Positions 42,366 to 50,270 of a DNA stretch of 64,000 bases are shown piece after piece. Under the pieces are notes generated by a model. The model saw only the letters and a program-made list of their open reading frames with translations, was not told where the DNA came from and ran no database searches. A program made the position numbers and the translations under genes. This DNA is from JAICKM01 sp050998805 (lineage in GTDB: Bacteria; Chloroflexota; Chloroflexia; QHBQ01; JAICKM01): NCBI GenBank assembly GCA_050998805.1, contig JBPCPV010000007.1:16352-80351 (forward strand), written 5' to 3'. Each line of letters starts with the position of its first letter. Position 1 is the stretch's first letter.

Positions 42366-42839
42366 GTGGGCTGGGCAGGCGATCCCAAGATCAATCTAAT
42401 CGGCACAAGCCAGGGAGGGGCAGCGATACTACAGTACTTCGCCGATTCGATGAATGGGCAATACAACATAGATTCCCGGATAGCCAGCTTCGTAACAGTC
42501 GAGGGCAATCTGGATGCAGTTGCGAATGCACCAACCGGGGCTTGGTTAGCCGCGCACACTCAAATAAGGACAGGATCCGGTTATGATCGAGACACGGAAA
42601 CCGCCCTTACCGTCGACGGACACTTGGACAGTATAAACCACCGGCCTATCTCAGGGATCGATTATGAGGGGAATCCCGACTACCCAAACGATCCAGTGTG
42701 GCGGCAGGACCTCCCCAGTGGGGGGCCAAGTGTGGCGCTGGTCCCCGCTTTACTATCATTCGTGGACTGGAGGGCACGCGGCTGTTCAAACACGTACATT
42801 CCTAAATCATGTCTGGCAGTAGATGCCCTTGCCAAGTAG
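42366..42839 (+). pseudogene. alpha/beta hydrolase (lipase-like) C-terminal fragment
   Basis: Starts abruptly in GDPKINLIGTSQGGAA, the nucleophile elbow of lipases (G-x-S-x-G-G), and continues about 150 residues to a stop at 42837. The strand and oxyanion parts upstream are absent, replaced by the repeat-protein fragment on the other strand. Base composition is lower in GC than the surroundings. Confidence 0.6.
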
Positions 42840-42937
42840 CTGTGCACCGGGGGCGAATCGCTGCGAGGTGGTGCTCCGTTCCTTAATGGAGGTATAAATC
42901 ATGCAGGGTTGCTGCTGACCTACGAAAGGAGTACCCC

Positions 42938-44070
42938 GTGCCAAAGTTGCTCAAAGCTCGCCCGGCTCAAGATCCCGCTGAAGAGCGCCAGATCCGTAAA
43001 CTCGCAGCCAGCCGCCACGCCCCAGCGGACTGGACTGCTAGGGCCCGCATGATCGTGCACAGCTGGGCTGGGCTGCGCACGGCTGCCATCGCCGCCGACC
43101 TCGGCTGCCATCCCCAAACCGTTCGTGAGCGCCTCGCGCGCTTCAACTCCGCCGGCCTCCCCGGCCTCGGTGATCGACCCGGGGCCGGACGACGCCCGCA
43201 CTTCACGCACGCCGAGCGCAGCCAACTCATTGGCCTGGTGGCCACGCCCCCACCCGGCCGGTTGGTGCGCTCCGCCGATGGCTCTCTAGCGGCCGCCGAC
43301 GGATCGGCGGCCGCGCATTGGACCCTAAATGCCTTGACCGCCGCCGCCGCCGCGCAAGGGCTCAAGATCAGCCGCAGCCAGGTGCGCCGCACTCTGCGGG
43401 CGGAAGGCGTGCGCTGGCGCCAGCCGCGCTCTTGGGCGACGAGTAAGGACCCCGACTTTATCCCAAAAGGACAGAGGTCGTCACCTGCTACACCGCGCCG
43501 CGCCCGGGGGTGACGACCATCTGCGCCGACGAGCTGGGGCCGGTCAGTCCTCGGACCGTGGCGCCGCCGCCCGGGTGGTCGGCGGATGGTCACCGCATCA
43601 AGGCAGCGCTGGAATACAGTCGCGGACCCGAGAAGGTCTGGGTCTATGGAGCCCTGCGGGTGCGCGACGGCCAGGTGGTGACGCTGACGACCCGCAGCCG
43701 CAACACGGCCGGCTACCTACAGTTGCTGGAGGCGATCATTACGGCCAATCCGACCGGGGAGATCGACATCATCACGGATAATTTGTCCAGTCATAAGAGC
43801 CCGCCGATCCTCGAGTGGTTGGCCACCCACCCGGGCGTGCGGCAAGTCTTCATCCCGGTGGGTGGGTGCTGGTTGAATCTGCAAGAGGGGTGGTGGCGGC
43901 TGTTTCGGCGGGAGGCTCTGGCGGGCCAGAGCTTCGCGGACGGGGCGGAAATCGAGCAGGCGAGCGAGATCGCGACAGCCCAACTGAACGAGCGGGCCAA
44001 GCCGTGGGTGTGGGGCAGACTGCCGGGGCCCCAGCGCCGGCTGCGGCGGTCGTTTGTGTACCTGCTTTGA
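42938..44070 (+). CDS. IS630-family transposase, made by -1 frameshifting
   Basis: The first frame (42938-43513, GTG start after GAAAGGAG) encodes the helix-turn-helix half: LRTAAIAADLGCHPQTVRER and the linker. The second frame, read from about 43468 to 44070, encodes the DDE core: TICADELGPVSPRT, IDIITDNLSSHKS, and WLNLQEGWWRLFRREAL with the last Glu. The zero-frame sequence C CCA AAA (43462-43468) is followed seven bases later by a 10-bp perfect stem (43476-43485 / 43509-43518). A single -1 slip makes a 377-residue transposase. Without the slip only the DNA-binding half is made, which may act as an inhibitor. Confidence 0.8.
43462..43518 (+). promoter_or_regulatory. programmed -1 frameshift signal
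   Basis: Slippery heptamer CCCAAAA in the correct phase (C CCA AAA), spacer of seven bases, then GGTCGTCACC paired with GGTGACGACC around a 23-base loop. All three parts match the standard bacterial IS frameshift design. Confidence 0.75.
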
Positions 44071-44112
44071 GGAACGGAGCATTAGTACTACAGCGACACT
44101 TACATTGCCCGC

Positions 44113-44415
44113 TTAGGCATCGGGTTCTCCCTGTTGGAGAGCATCGAGGATCTGCTTCCAGATACCGGATTTCCTCCATCGCTGGTAACAACTGTAGAGT
44201 GTCTGCCAGGCACCGAACCTTGCCGGCAGCTCCCGCCACCCCGCCCCTGTTTCCATCACCCACAGCATCCCCGCTAAGAGTGTCTGTTGGTCGTTGCCCG
44301 GCCTACCCCGCGGCGGTTTCTGGGCTGGCAACAACCCGCTTATCCGCTTCCAGTGCTCCTCACTCAGCTCTAGCTTCCCCGCGACCAGCACTTGCACCGC
44401 TGGGCTGGCTGCCAT
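44113..44415 (-). pseudogene. DUF4096 (IS5-type orfA) piece inside the IS701
   Basis: 100 residues: LELSEEHWKRISGLLPAQKP, GRPGNDQQTLLAGMLWVMETGAGWRELP and CYQRWRKSGIWKQILDALQQ, the N-terminal half of IS5/IS1031-type transposases. The catalytic half (DDE) is absent. It lies within the IS701 ends and just past the transposase, so it was captured or nested and then trimmed. Confidence 0.7.
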
Positions 44416-44591
44416 ACCAGTCAATCTAGCCGATTGGTCGTGGTCTCTGATCCGTCGGCGGACATGACATCGCCGAGCTAGCGCTTGATGGTGGCGGCGA
44501 AAGCTCGACCAGGCCAGCCGCAGCTTGAAACGCTCTGCTGGTTCGTCGAGCGCCAACAGCAACCGACGCACTTCCCGCACCGTCAGGGGGA

Positions 44592-45806
44592 TCAGATCTG
44601 TCTCGGCCCTGGCCCCCCTTTTTGGCTGCCCTCTTCCACGAGAGCAGCCTCCCCGGCCGTAGCCATGCTCTGGCGTCGCGTCACCTCCAGGTAGGCATGG
44701 GCCAGCAGCGCCAGCGTGATATGTCGATACCAGGCTTGCCAACGCCGCACTTCGTACTGGTCCAGTCCTACCGTACCTTTGGCTTCCTCCAAGCTCTCTT
44801 CGATCGCCCAGCGCACCCCCGCGACGCGCACCAATTCCCCGACCGGCGTCGCGCTTGGTCCGAAGCCCAGATAGTAGGCTAGCTCGCCCGGCGCGCTCAG
44901 GCTACGCCGCGCCAGCAGCCACTGCACGGTCTCGGTTGCACTCTCATAAGGTAACGCGATACATGCCCAGTCATAGAGCCGCTCCCCTTGGCTGCCGTCC
45001 CCCGCCGAGAGCCGGGCCCAGGCCTGCGGGTTCAGGTCGCCGACTAGGCGATCGGCCCGGCGCTGCTGCCCACCCTGCCAGATCCGGTGGTCACAGGAAA
45101 CTGCCAGCACATAGGGGTGTCTGTCCCGCTCCAGCCAGCGGCGCAAGTTGGCATCGTCCCCATAGATCGCATCGCCTGTTACCCACCCAGCCGGCACCCC
45201 TGCGGCAAACGCCCTCTTGAACATCCGCTGGGCCAGTTGGGGCTTGGTGGCAAACGCCACGCTCGTCGGGACCCCCGCCTCCTGGCGACGGGCAACGTCA
45301 TCCGCCCAGTCTTTGGGTAAATAGAGTTCCCGGTCCAGGAAGGTGCGTCCTTTGGGGCTGGCATAGGCCACAAAAACGCCAATCTGGCAGTTCTCGATGC
45401 GCCCGGCGGTGCCACTGTACTGGCGGGCCACGCCGACCGACTTGGTGCCCTTCTTGAGGAAGCCGGTCTCGTCGACAATGAGCACACCCAAGGGGTCGCC
45501 GAGATGCTCGGCGACATAAGCGCGCAGATCGTCACGAACGGCATCGGCCTGCCAATGAGCCGCGTTGAGCAGGCGCTGGACGCCTTGGGGGCCCGGCTCG
45601 CCCAAGTGCTCGGCGAGTTGCCAGCCGTTCTTGCGCTCGACGCGGTCCAAAAGGGCGGCGAGATAGCCGCGGACGCGCTGACGAACCTCTGTGCGGCGGA
45701 AGTGGCGGCTAATGTGTGCATGGAGGGCATCTAGCCCGGCACGCCAGCCTTCGATATCCGAGCGCTGGATAGGGTGTGTTTGCTCTGCGTCCTTTCTCGT
45801 CATCAC
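44592..45806 (-). CDS. IS701-family transposase, frame broken near the C-terminus
   Basis: 404 residues: DDE motifs VLIVDETGFLKKG, WVTGDAIYGDD and RVAGVRWAIEESLEEAKG. The frame ends early in GGPGPRQI at 44592. The family's real end (DLIPLTVREVRRLLLAL, LAWSSFRRHHQALARRCH) continues in the -1 frame down to about 44440. The shift falls at a run of A5G6 (CCAAAAAGGGGGGCC) near 44616-44632, so either RNA polymerase/ribosome slippage or a mutation in the run. Ribosome site AGGAGG before the GTG. Confidence 0.75.
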   Translation of the reverse strand: MMTRKDAEQTHPIQRSDIEGWRAGLDALHAHISRHFRRTEVRQRVRGYLAALLDRVERKNGWQLAEHLGEPGPQGVQRLLNAAHWQADAVRDDLRAYVAEHLGDPLGVLIVDETGFLKKGTKSVGVARQYSGTAGRIENCQIGVFVAYASPKGRTFLDRELYLPKDWADDVARRQEAGVPTSVAFATKPQLAQRMFKRAFAAGVPAGWVTGDAIYGDDANLRRWLERDRHPYVLAVSCDHRIWQGGQQRRADRLVGDLNPQAWARLSAGDGSQGERLYDWACIALPYESATETVQWLLARRSLSAPGELAYYLGFGPSATPVGELVRVAGVRWAIEESLEEAKGTVGLDQYEVRRWQAWYRHITLALLAHAYLEVTRRQSMATAGEAALVEEGSQKGGPGPRQI

Positions 45807-45876
45807 TTGGTAACCTCCTTGCTATTTGAATCAAGGATACCACATCTGACCCATAAATGTCGCTGTAGTATTAGAG

Positions 45877-45945
45877 GCTGTCTGAAAAGGTGGGATGCCC
45901 GCTTGGTGAACGGGACTAGAGCAACCTCTCCCCTTTTCAGACAGC
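45877..45945. repeat. 69-bp MITE-like palindrome
   Basis: Perfect 14-bp inverted repeats GCTGTCTGAAAAGG (45877-45890) and complement (45932-45945) around a 41-bp core with no ORF. The ends (GAGGCTGTCTGAAAA) look like those of common IS elements, so this is a deletion derivative. It touches the IS701 target duplication. Confidence 0.65.
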
Positions 45946-45965
45946 TTCCAACTGCCTATTGCCGA

Positions 45966-45990
45966 ACACGCACTACGCACTACGCACTAT
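45966..45990. repeat. heptamer repeat (CGCACTA)n
   Basis: Three to four copies of a 7-bp unit CACTACG / CACTATG downstream of the DUF4177-like gene. Related heptamer tracts occur at 52731-52766 and near 61108. Confidence 0.6.
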
Positions 45991-46301
45991 GCGACCGGCG
46001 GCGGTGTTGTCGGCGGTGTTGTCGGTGGGGCAGGCGGGGGCTGCGGCGCGGCGGGTTCGGGCGGGGGGGGCGGAGCGGTGCTGTCGCCGGTGCCCTCGCG
46101 CTTGAAGACGAGGTAGCTCGTCTCGGCGGGCCAGAGCGGCTGCACGCCGACGAGTTCCCAGCCCTCTGCGCCGAGCGCGTTCATCACGCGGCGGGCGAAG
46201 GCGCTGCGCCGCTCGTCCCTGACGATGAACTGCTCATCTCCCTCGACCGAAGCCCGGCCTCGGAAGTCCATGTAGACTACTTTGTATTCCCAGGAAGCCA
46301 T
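45987..46301 (-). CDS. DUF4177-like small protein with Pro-rich tail
   Basis: 104 residues. ATG after GAAAGGGATG; an upstream frame from 46376 has no such site. The first 70 residues (WEYKVVYMDFRG, VMNALGAEGWELVGVQPLWPA, SYLVFKRE) match DUF4177, a small cytoplasmic fold of unknown role. The last 35 residues are almost pure Pro/Thr/Ala. The heptamer repeat begins at its stop codon. Confidence 0.7.
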   Translation of the reverse strand: MASWEYKVVYMDFRGRASVEGDEQFIVRDERRSAFARRVMNALGAEGWELVGVQPLWPAETSYLVFKREGTGDSTAPPPPPEPAAPQPPPAPPTTPPTTPPPVA

Positions 46302-46544
46302 TGTTGCATCCCTTTCTCGTGGTGGGCTGTATCCGGTGGGCGGCGAAATGTGGTGCCCGGTCGCACCCGCCCACATGGGTCCGACCGGGCTATCTGACGT
46401 TATTATCCCACTTGCCGCCCGCGCGCGCGTCTGCCGTCGGCGGATAGGCGTCCTCTGCCGAATGGCAGAGGCACATTCCCGGGGCCAAACTGGGTTGGCG
46501 ATGCAGCTGGATATGCTCCGGGAGGTTGGGTACTGAGCAGTGGG

Positions 46545-48050
46545 TTAGGCCAGCAGCCCCCGCGCACGCGCCGCCGCGACAGCCGCTCCCCGGCCCTGGC
46601 CGACAACAAGCAGCTTCTCATATATGTGTTGCAGGTGCGACTTGACCGTGCCGGGGCCGAGGCCGAGGCGGGCGGCGATTGCTTTGGTGCCCAAGCCATC
46701 GGCCAGCAGGCGGAGCACATCCAGCTCGCGCGGGGTGAGCGGTTCGGGCGCAGGTGCCGTGGGCCGGTCGGCCAGCCGGTCGAGGAGGCGTGCTGTGAGG
46801 CCGGGCGGCAGGAGAGCGTCGCCGCGCGCTGCGGCCCGCACCGCTCGCACCAGTTCGGTGCCTTCCGCCTGTTTCAGTACGTAGCCCCGCGCGCCCGCCT
46901 TGAGCGCAGCGAGCAGCATCGTGTCCTGATCGTATGTCGTGAGCACGACCGTCGCTGGCTGCGGCACATCCCGGCCTGCGGAGCGAAGCCGCTCCAGCAC
47001 CGCCACGCCGTCCATCTCCCCAAGCTGGAGGTCGAGCAGCAGGACATCGGGACGGAGAGCCGCGACCTCGGCGAGGGCGGCCCCGCCGTCGGCGGCCTCT
47101 CCCACGACCTCGATCTCGGGGTCCGATGCGAGCAGGCGGCGCACCCCGGCCCGCGCCAGAGGGTGATCGTCGGCGACGACGACGCGCACGCGGGCAGGGC
47201 GGCGGGACGGGACCGGCAGGGGGATGCTGATCGGCATCGGGCCGTCATACGGCACCTCGACCTCCACCAAAGTGCCCATGCCTGCGCCCGACGACACTCG
47301 CAACTCGCCGCCGAGCAGCCGCGCGCGCTCCTGCATACCGAGCAGGCCGTGCCCCGCGAGCGTGTCGCCTGCGTCGAGTTCGTCGGCAACCGGCGCATAT
47401 TGCCCACCGAGCGCGGGGGCATCGGGGTCGCCTGCGCCGCCGGAGAGACCTCCGGCGACCGGGTGGCGGCGGTTGAAGCCCTGCCCGTCGTCCGAGATAC
47501 TGAGGCAAACGGCGCGCACGCCGCCGTCGTACTCGAGCCGCACCTGCACTCGTCCTGCTGTGGCGTGGCGGCGCACATTGTGCAAAGCCTCCTGGGCTAT
47601 ACGCAGGAGGCCGTCTTCGACTGCCGCGCTCAACGGCAGAGCTGTTCCGCTCACGGTGAACTGGTGTTCGAGGCCCGCGCCCCCCGCCAGCCGCTCAACT
47701 TCCTCCGCGAGCGCGCCCGCCAGATCCCGCCCTGCGAGAGCCGCGGGGCGCAGCCCGAGTATCGTGCGCTCGGCTTCGTCGAGGCCATAGGACGCCATCG
47801 CCCGCAGCGCCGCCAGTTCCCGCCGAGCCGCAGCGAGGTCGTCGCCGTCAAGCGCGACCTCAAGCCGGCCGGCCTGGCCGCTTATGGCGATAAGGCTCTG
47901 TATAACTGTATCGTGAAGTTCGCGGGCCAGCCGCGTGCGTTCGGCGCGTACCCCCTGGTCGTCGCCGCCGTACTCGGCAAGCGCGGTGGGGAGTTCCCCG
48001 GAGTGGGCGCCGGGTGCGATAATCTCGGCTTGCACCATCGTGGCAGTCAT
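46545..48050 (-). CDS. histidine kinase and NarL-type response regulator in one protein
   Basis: 501 residues from the ATG after CAGGAGATC. Order: short N-terminus, HisKA_3 dimerisation with phospho-His46 (RELHDTVIQSLIAI), HATPase (about 140-270; QEALHNVRRHA, SISDDGQGF, GHGLLGMQERARLLGG), a receiver (about 285-410) with the phospho-acceptor Asp340 in VLLLDLQLGEMDG, and a LuxR helix-turn-helix (about 437-501; LTPRELDVLRLLADGLGTKAIAARL). There is no membrane segment or sensor domain, so the input is cytoplasmic or a partner. Normally these are two proteins. The divergent side holds no obvious target. Confidence 0.82.
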   Translation of the reverse strand: MTATMVQAEIIAPGAHSGELPTALAEYGGDDQGVRAERTRLARELHDTVIQSLIAISGQAGRLEVALDGDDLAAARRELAALRAMASYGLDEAERTILGLRPAALAGRDLAGALAEEVERLAGGAGLEHQFTVSGTALPLSAAVEDGLLRIAQEALHNVRRHATAGRVQVRLEYDGGVRAVCLSISDDGQGFNRRHPVAGGLSGGAGDPDAPALGGQYAPVADELDAGDTLAGHGLLGMQERARLLGGELRVSSGAGMGTLVEVEVPYDGPMPISIPLPVPSRRPARVRVVVADDHPLARAGVRRLLASDPEIEVVGEAADGGAALAEVAALRPDVLLLDLQLGEMDGVAVLERLRSAGRDVPQPATVVLTTYDQDTMLLAALKAGARGYVLKQAEGTELVRAVRAAARGDALLPPGLTARLLDRLADRPTAPAPEPLTPRELDVLRLLADGLGTKAIAARLGLGPGTVKSHLQHIYEKLLVVGQGRGAAVAAARARGLLA

Positions 48051-48117
48051 AGAGATCTCCTGCCAAGAGTATACCAAAATCAGAACTTTTTCGCTGAGAA
48101 AAAGCTCCGGGGGCGCG

Positions 48118-48149
48118 CAAAAGGGCTGCCGCTTGTTTGCGACAGCCCT
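48118..48149 (-). terminator. rho-independent terminator of the ferritin-like gene
   Basis: 11-bp stem with one mismatch (AGGGCTGTCGC / GCGGCAGCCCT on the transcript), six-base loop and TTTT on the leftward strand, just after the gene ending at 48206. Confidence 0.6.
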
Positions 48150-48205
48150 CTGGCCTGTATTAGCGCCGTTTTGGATCCCACTCCCGGCCGGTGACGTGGG
48201 TTCTT

Positions 48206-49063
48206 TTACTGCGCTTGTGAGTCGTCGCCTTCCGTCTGCGTCGCCGCATTGCGGGAACGTGAGCGCGCATAGGCTCCGACTGCGGCCGCGCCGACGCCCG
48301 CGGCGAGTAGCCACGAAGCAGTCGAGTCGGGGTTGCCGGTGCCCGGCATACCCGGCGTCGGGGGAGTTGGGGTGTTGGCGGGAGCGGGAGCCGAGGTGGG
48401 GGCGGGGGCTGCGGTCGGGGCGGCGGGCGCCTGGAGCAGCGGGCCGACGGCGGCCAGCACCTGGTCGTAGGTCAGCGGCGAACCGAAGGCCGGCGTGGGC
48501 ATCGCGTCGCCCATGACCGCGCGGAGGGTCGAGGCGTGCTGGGCTTCGACGTTGTGGATCGACACGGCCGCGGCCAGCAGGTCTTTGTTTTGCAGCAGGG
48601 GCGCAGCGCCGAGGTAGGCGCCCGCACCGACTTCTTCCACCTGGGCGAAGAACTTAACCACGTCGTCCTGGCTGCCGAAGCTCGGGAAGTTGTAGGCGGC
48701 CTGCTCGGCCACCGGGGTGCCGCCGAGCTTGTTGATCGTGTCCGTCAGTGCGACGACGTGAGCGTGCTCGTGGTCGCCGAACGCCTTGAAGTAGTCGGCG
48801 ACCTTGCCGCTCAGTAGGCCGCTGCCGTTGGCGGCGCGATACGCCGCATCCTCGACATGCTCGAGCGTCAGTGCGAACAGGAGGATGTCCATGTCGCTGT
48901 TCAGCCCGGCTGCCGATGCCATGTGTAGTCCTGCGGCTCTGGCTGGGTTTAAGCCCGCCATGCCGAAGAAGGCCAGGGTGCCGGCCAGTGCGCCCGAACC
49001 GATCAGGAACTGCCGACGGCTGATGCCGTGGCCCGAATCGCCCGGGAGAATCACATTACTCAT
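48206..49063 (-). CDS. Tat-exported ferritin-like protein with MPGTG tail
   Basis: 285 residues. Twin-arginine signal SRRQFLIGSG (about 15-45), ferritin-like helical bundle (about 55-210) with EHVEDAAY, HEHAHV, QVEEVGAGAY and NVEAQHAS giving Glu and His ligand positions, a Pro/Ala/Thr stalk, then MPGTG, a helix (WLLAAGVGAAAVGAYA) and Arg residues: a sortase-like anchor. PF13668-type proteins are of unknown function; a di-metal or oxidative stress role is likely. Close paralogue of the gene upstream, and next to tat genes. Confidence 0.82.
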   Translation of the reverse strand: MSNVILPGDSGHGISRRQFLIGSGALAGTLAFFGMAGLNPARAAGLHMASAAGLNSDMDILLFALTLEHVEDAAYRAANGSGLLSGKVADYFKAFGDHEHAHVVALTDTINKLGGTPVAEQAAYNFPSFGSQDDVVKFFAQVEEVGAGAYLGAAPLLQNKDLLAAAVSIHNVEAQHASTLRAVMGDAMPTPAFGSPLTYDQVLAAVGPLLQAPAAPTAAPAPTSAPAPANTPTPPTPGMPGTGNPDSTASWLLAAGVGAAAVGAYARSRSRNAATQTEGDDSQAQ

Positions 49064-49119
49064 TAGATTTGCTCCTCTCAGCAGGTTCCCGGCGCGGGGC
49101 CGGAAACCGGATAACGCTC

Positions 49120-49734
49120 CTACTTCTGGAAGAAGGGCGCGACTATGGCCAGCACTTGGTCCTTGGTCAGGGCGGGGGTGAAGGCGTCTTTAACGGGCGG
49201 CAGATCGAGCAGGTAGCGGATCAGGGCGGTGTGGCGGGCCTCGACCTGCATGATGCTCCCGGCTGCGGCGAGGATGTCCTTGTTCTGGATGTAGATGGAC
49301 GCACCCTGGTAGGCACCGATCCCGGTCTGCTCAACCGCGACCAGCAGGTTGAGGATGTCGTCGCGGGTGTTGAGTGTCGGGAAGTTGTAGTTGCCCTTCG
49401 TCACGGGCGTGCCGCCGAGCTTCTGGATCGTGCTCATCACGGCATCTACGTGGGCCTGCTCCTGCTGACCGAAGAGCTGGATGTACGACAGATCCTTGCC
49501 CTGTAGCTTGCCGCTCGCGGCGAGCGTGGAGTAGAGCGTCGCCTCGAAGAACTCGAGGGTCAGCGCATAGTTGAGGATGTCTAGGTCATCCTTGAAGGGG
49601 GAACCGGCGGCCAAAGCGACACCGCCGCTGCGGGCCGCACTGAAGACGGTAGCAGCCAGCAGGCCAGCACCGCCGAGGGCCAGGGTGCCCCGCGCGAAGT
49701 CGCGGCGGGACAGATCGGGAGTTGGGTTTTCCAT
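49120..49734 (-). CDS. Tat-exported ferritin-like protein, shorter paralogue
   Basis: 204 residues from the ATG after GGAGATCACTCC. Tat signal LSRRDFARGTLALGG, then the same ferritin-like bundle: LTLEFFEATLYSTLAA, QQEQAHVDAVMSTIQKLGGT, LLVAVEQTGIGAYQGA, QVEARHTALIRYLL. No stalk or anchor, so it is released or held by others. It is upstream of the anchored paralogue and downstream of tatA, so all may share transcripts. Confidence 0.85.
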   Translation of the reverse strand: MENPTPDLSRRDFARGTLALGGAGLLAATVFSAARSGGVALAAGSPFKDDLDILNYALTLEFFEATLYSTLAASGKLQGKDLSYIQLFGQQEQAHVDAVMSTIQKLGGTPVTKGNYNFPTLNTRDDILNLLVAVEQTGIGAYQGASIYIQNKDILAAAGSIMQVEARHTALIRYLLDLPPVKDAFTPALTKDQVLAIVAPFFQK

Positions 49735-49926
49735 GGAGTGATCTCCTATTCGTGTGATGGTGCCGGGAGCCGTCGGCTCGCGGCGTGTCATGTTGCGCGG
49801 CCCGGCCGGGCGCGTCATTCAAGGGGCGGGGCGGCCCGACCCATGATAGCTACTTGTTGGCAGAATCCGCCTTGCCTGGTTTACACATAAGTTCTCTAAA
49901 CGGATTGACCGCCGTGCTCGACGGCG

Positions 49927-50202
49927 TTAGGCCGGATGTTGGCCGTCGGCCCGTGCGACCTCCACGACGGTGGTGGTGGCGACCGGTTCGACGGTATAGT
50001 TGGTGGTTGTGGCGACAGGCGTCGTCGTCACAGTCTCGGTCCCCTTGATCGTGTCGCCCATCTGGCCGACCGAGTCGCGGAACTCGCGGATACCGGCACC
50101 GAGCGTCTTGCCGAGCATCGGCAGCTTACCCGGTCCGAAGATGATGAGCACGATGGCCAGGATCAAGACCAGGTGCGTCGGTTGAAAGATGCCTTCAAAC
50201 AT
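49927..50202 (-). CDS. tatA: TatA/E-type translocase subunit
   Basis: 91 residues: N-terminal helix, the FGPGKLP hinge, an amphipathic helix (LGKTLGAGIREFRDSVG), and a Thr/Val-rich tail. It forms the export pore with TatC. Clear GAGGAGGATAC site before the ATG. Confidence 0.88.
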   Translation of the reverse strand: MFEGIFQPTHLVLILAIVLIIFGPGKLPMLGKTLGAGIREFRDSVGQMGDTIKGTETVTTTPVATTTNYTVEPVATTTVVEVARADGQHPA

Positions 50203-50270
50203 AATGTATCCTCCTCGATATGTTGTTTGTACGGCGGATCGGGGCGTCTGCGCCCAGGACCGCCGGGTTG

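Larger units (their letters stand above)
42872..44081. mobile_element. IS630-family insertion sequence
   Basis: At least 12-bp perfect terminal inverted repeats TGCTCCGTTCCT at 42872-42883 and 44070-44081. They enclose two ORFs that are joined by a programmed -1 frameshift signal. An IS701 element has inserted at its right edge. Confidence 0.75.
44086..45870. mobile_element. IS701-family insertion sequence with passenger ORF
   Basis: Terminal inverted repeats start TACTACAGCGACA (44086-44098; complement at 45858-45870). Flanks carry the direct repeat TTAG (44082-44085 and 45871-45874), a 4-bp YTAR target duplication as expected for IS701. At 1785 bp it is about 300 bp longer than a plain IS701, because a DUF4096 ORF lies between the left end and the transposase. 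Confidence 0.82.

Noticed and set aside
45966..45990. CRISPR-like short repeats
   Set aside because: Unit is only seven bases with no spacers; a minisatellite.
46626..48194. 522-codon open frame on the + strand opposite the kinase/regulator gene
   Set aside because: Antisense shadow of a GC-rich gene; no ribosome site or domains, and the minus strand has all the catalytic motifs.
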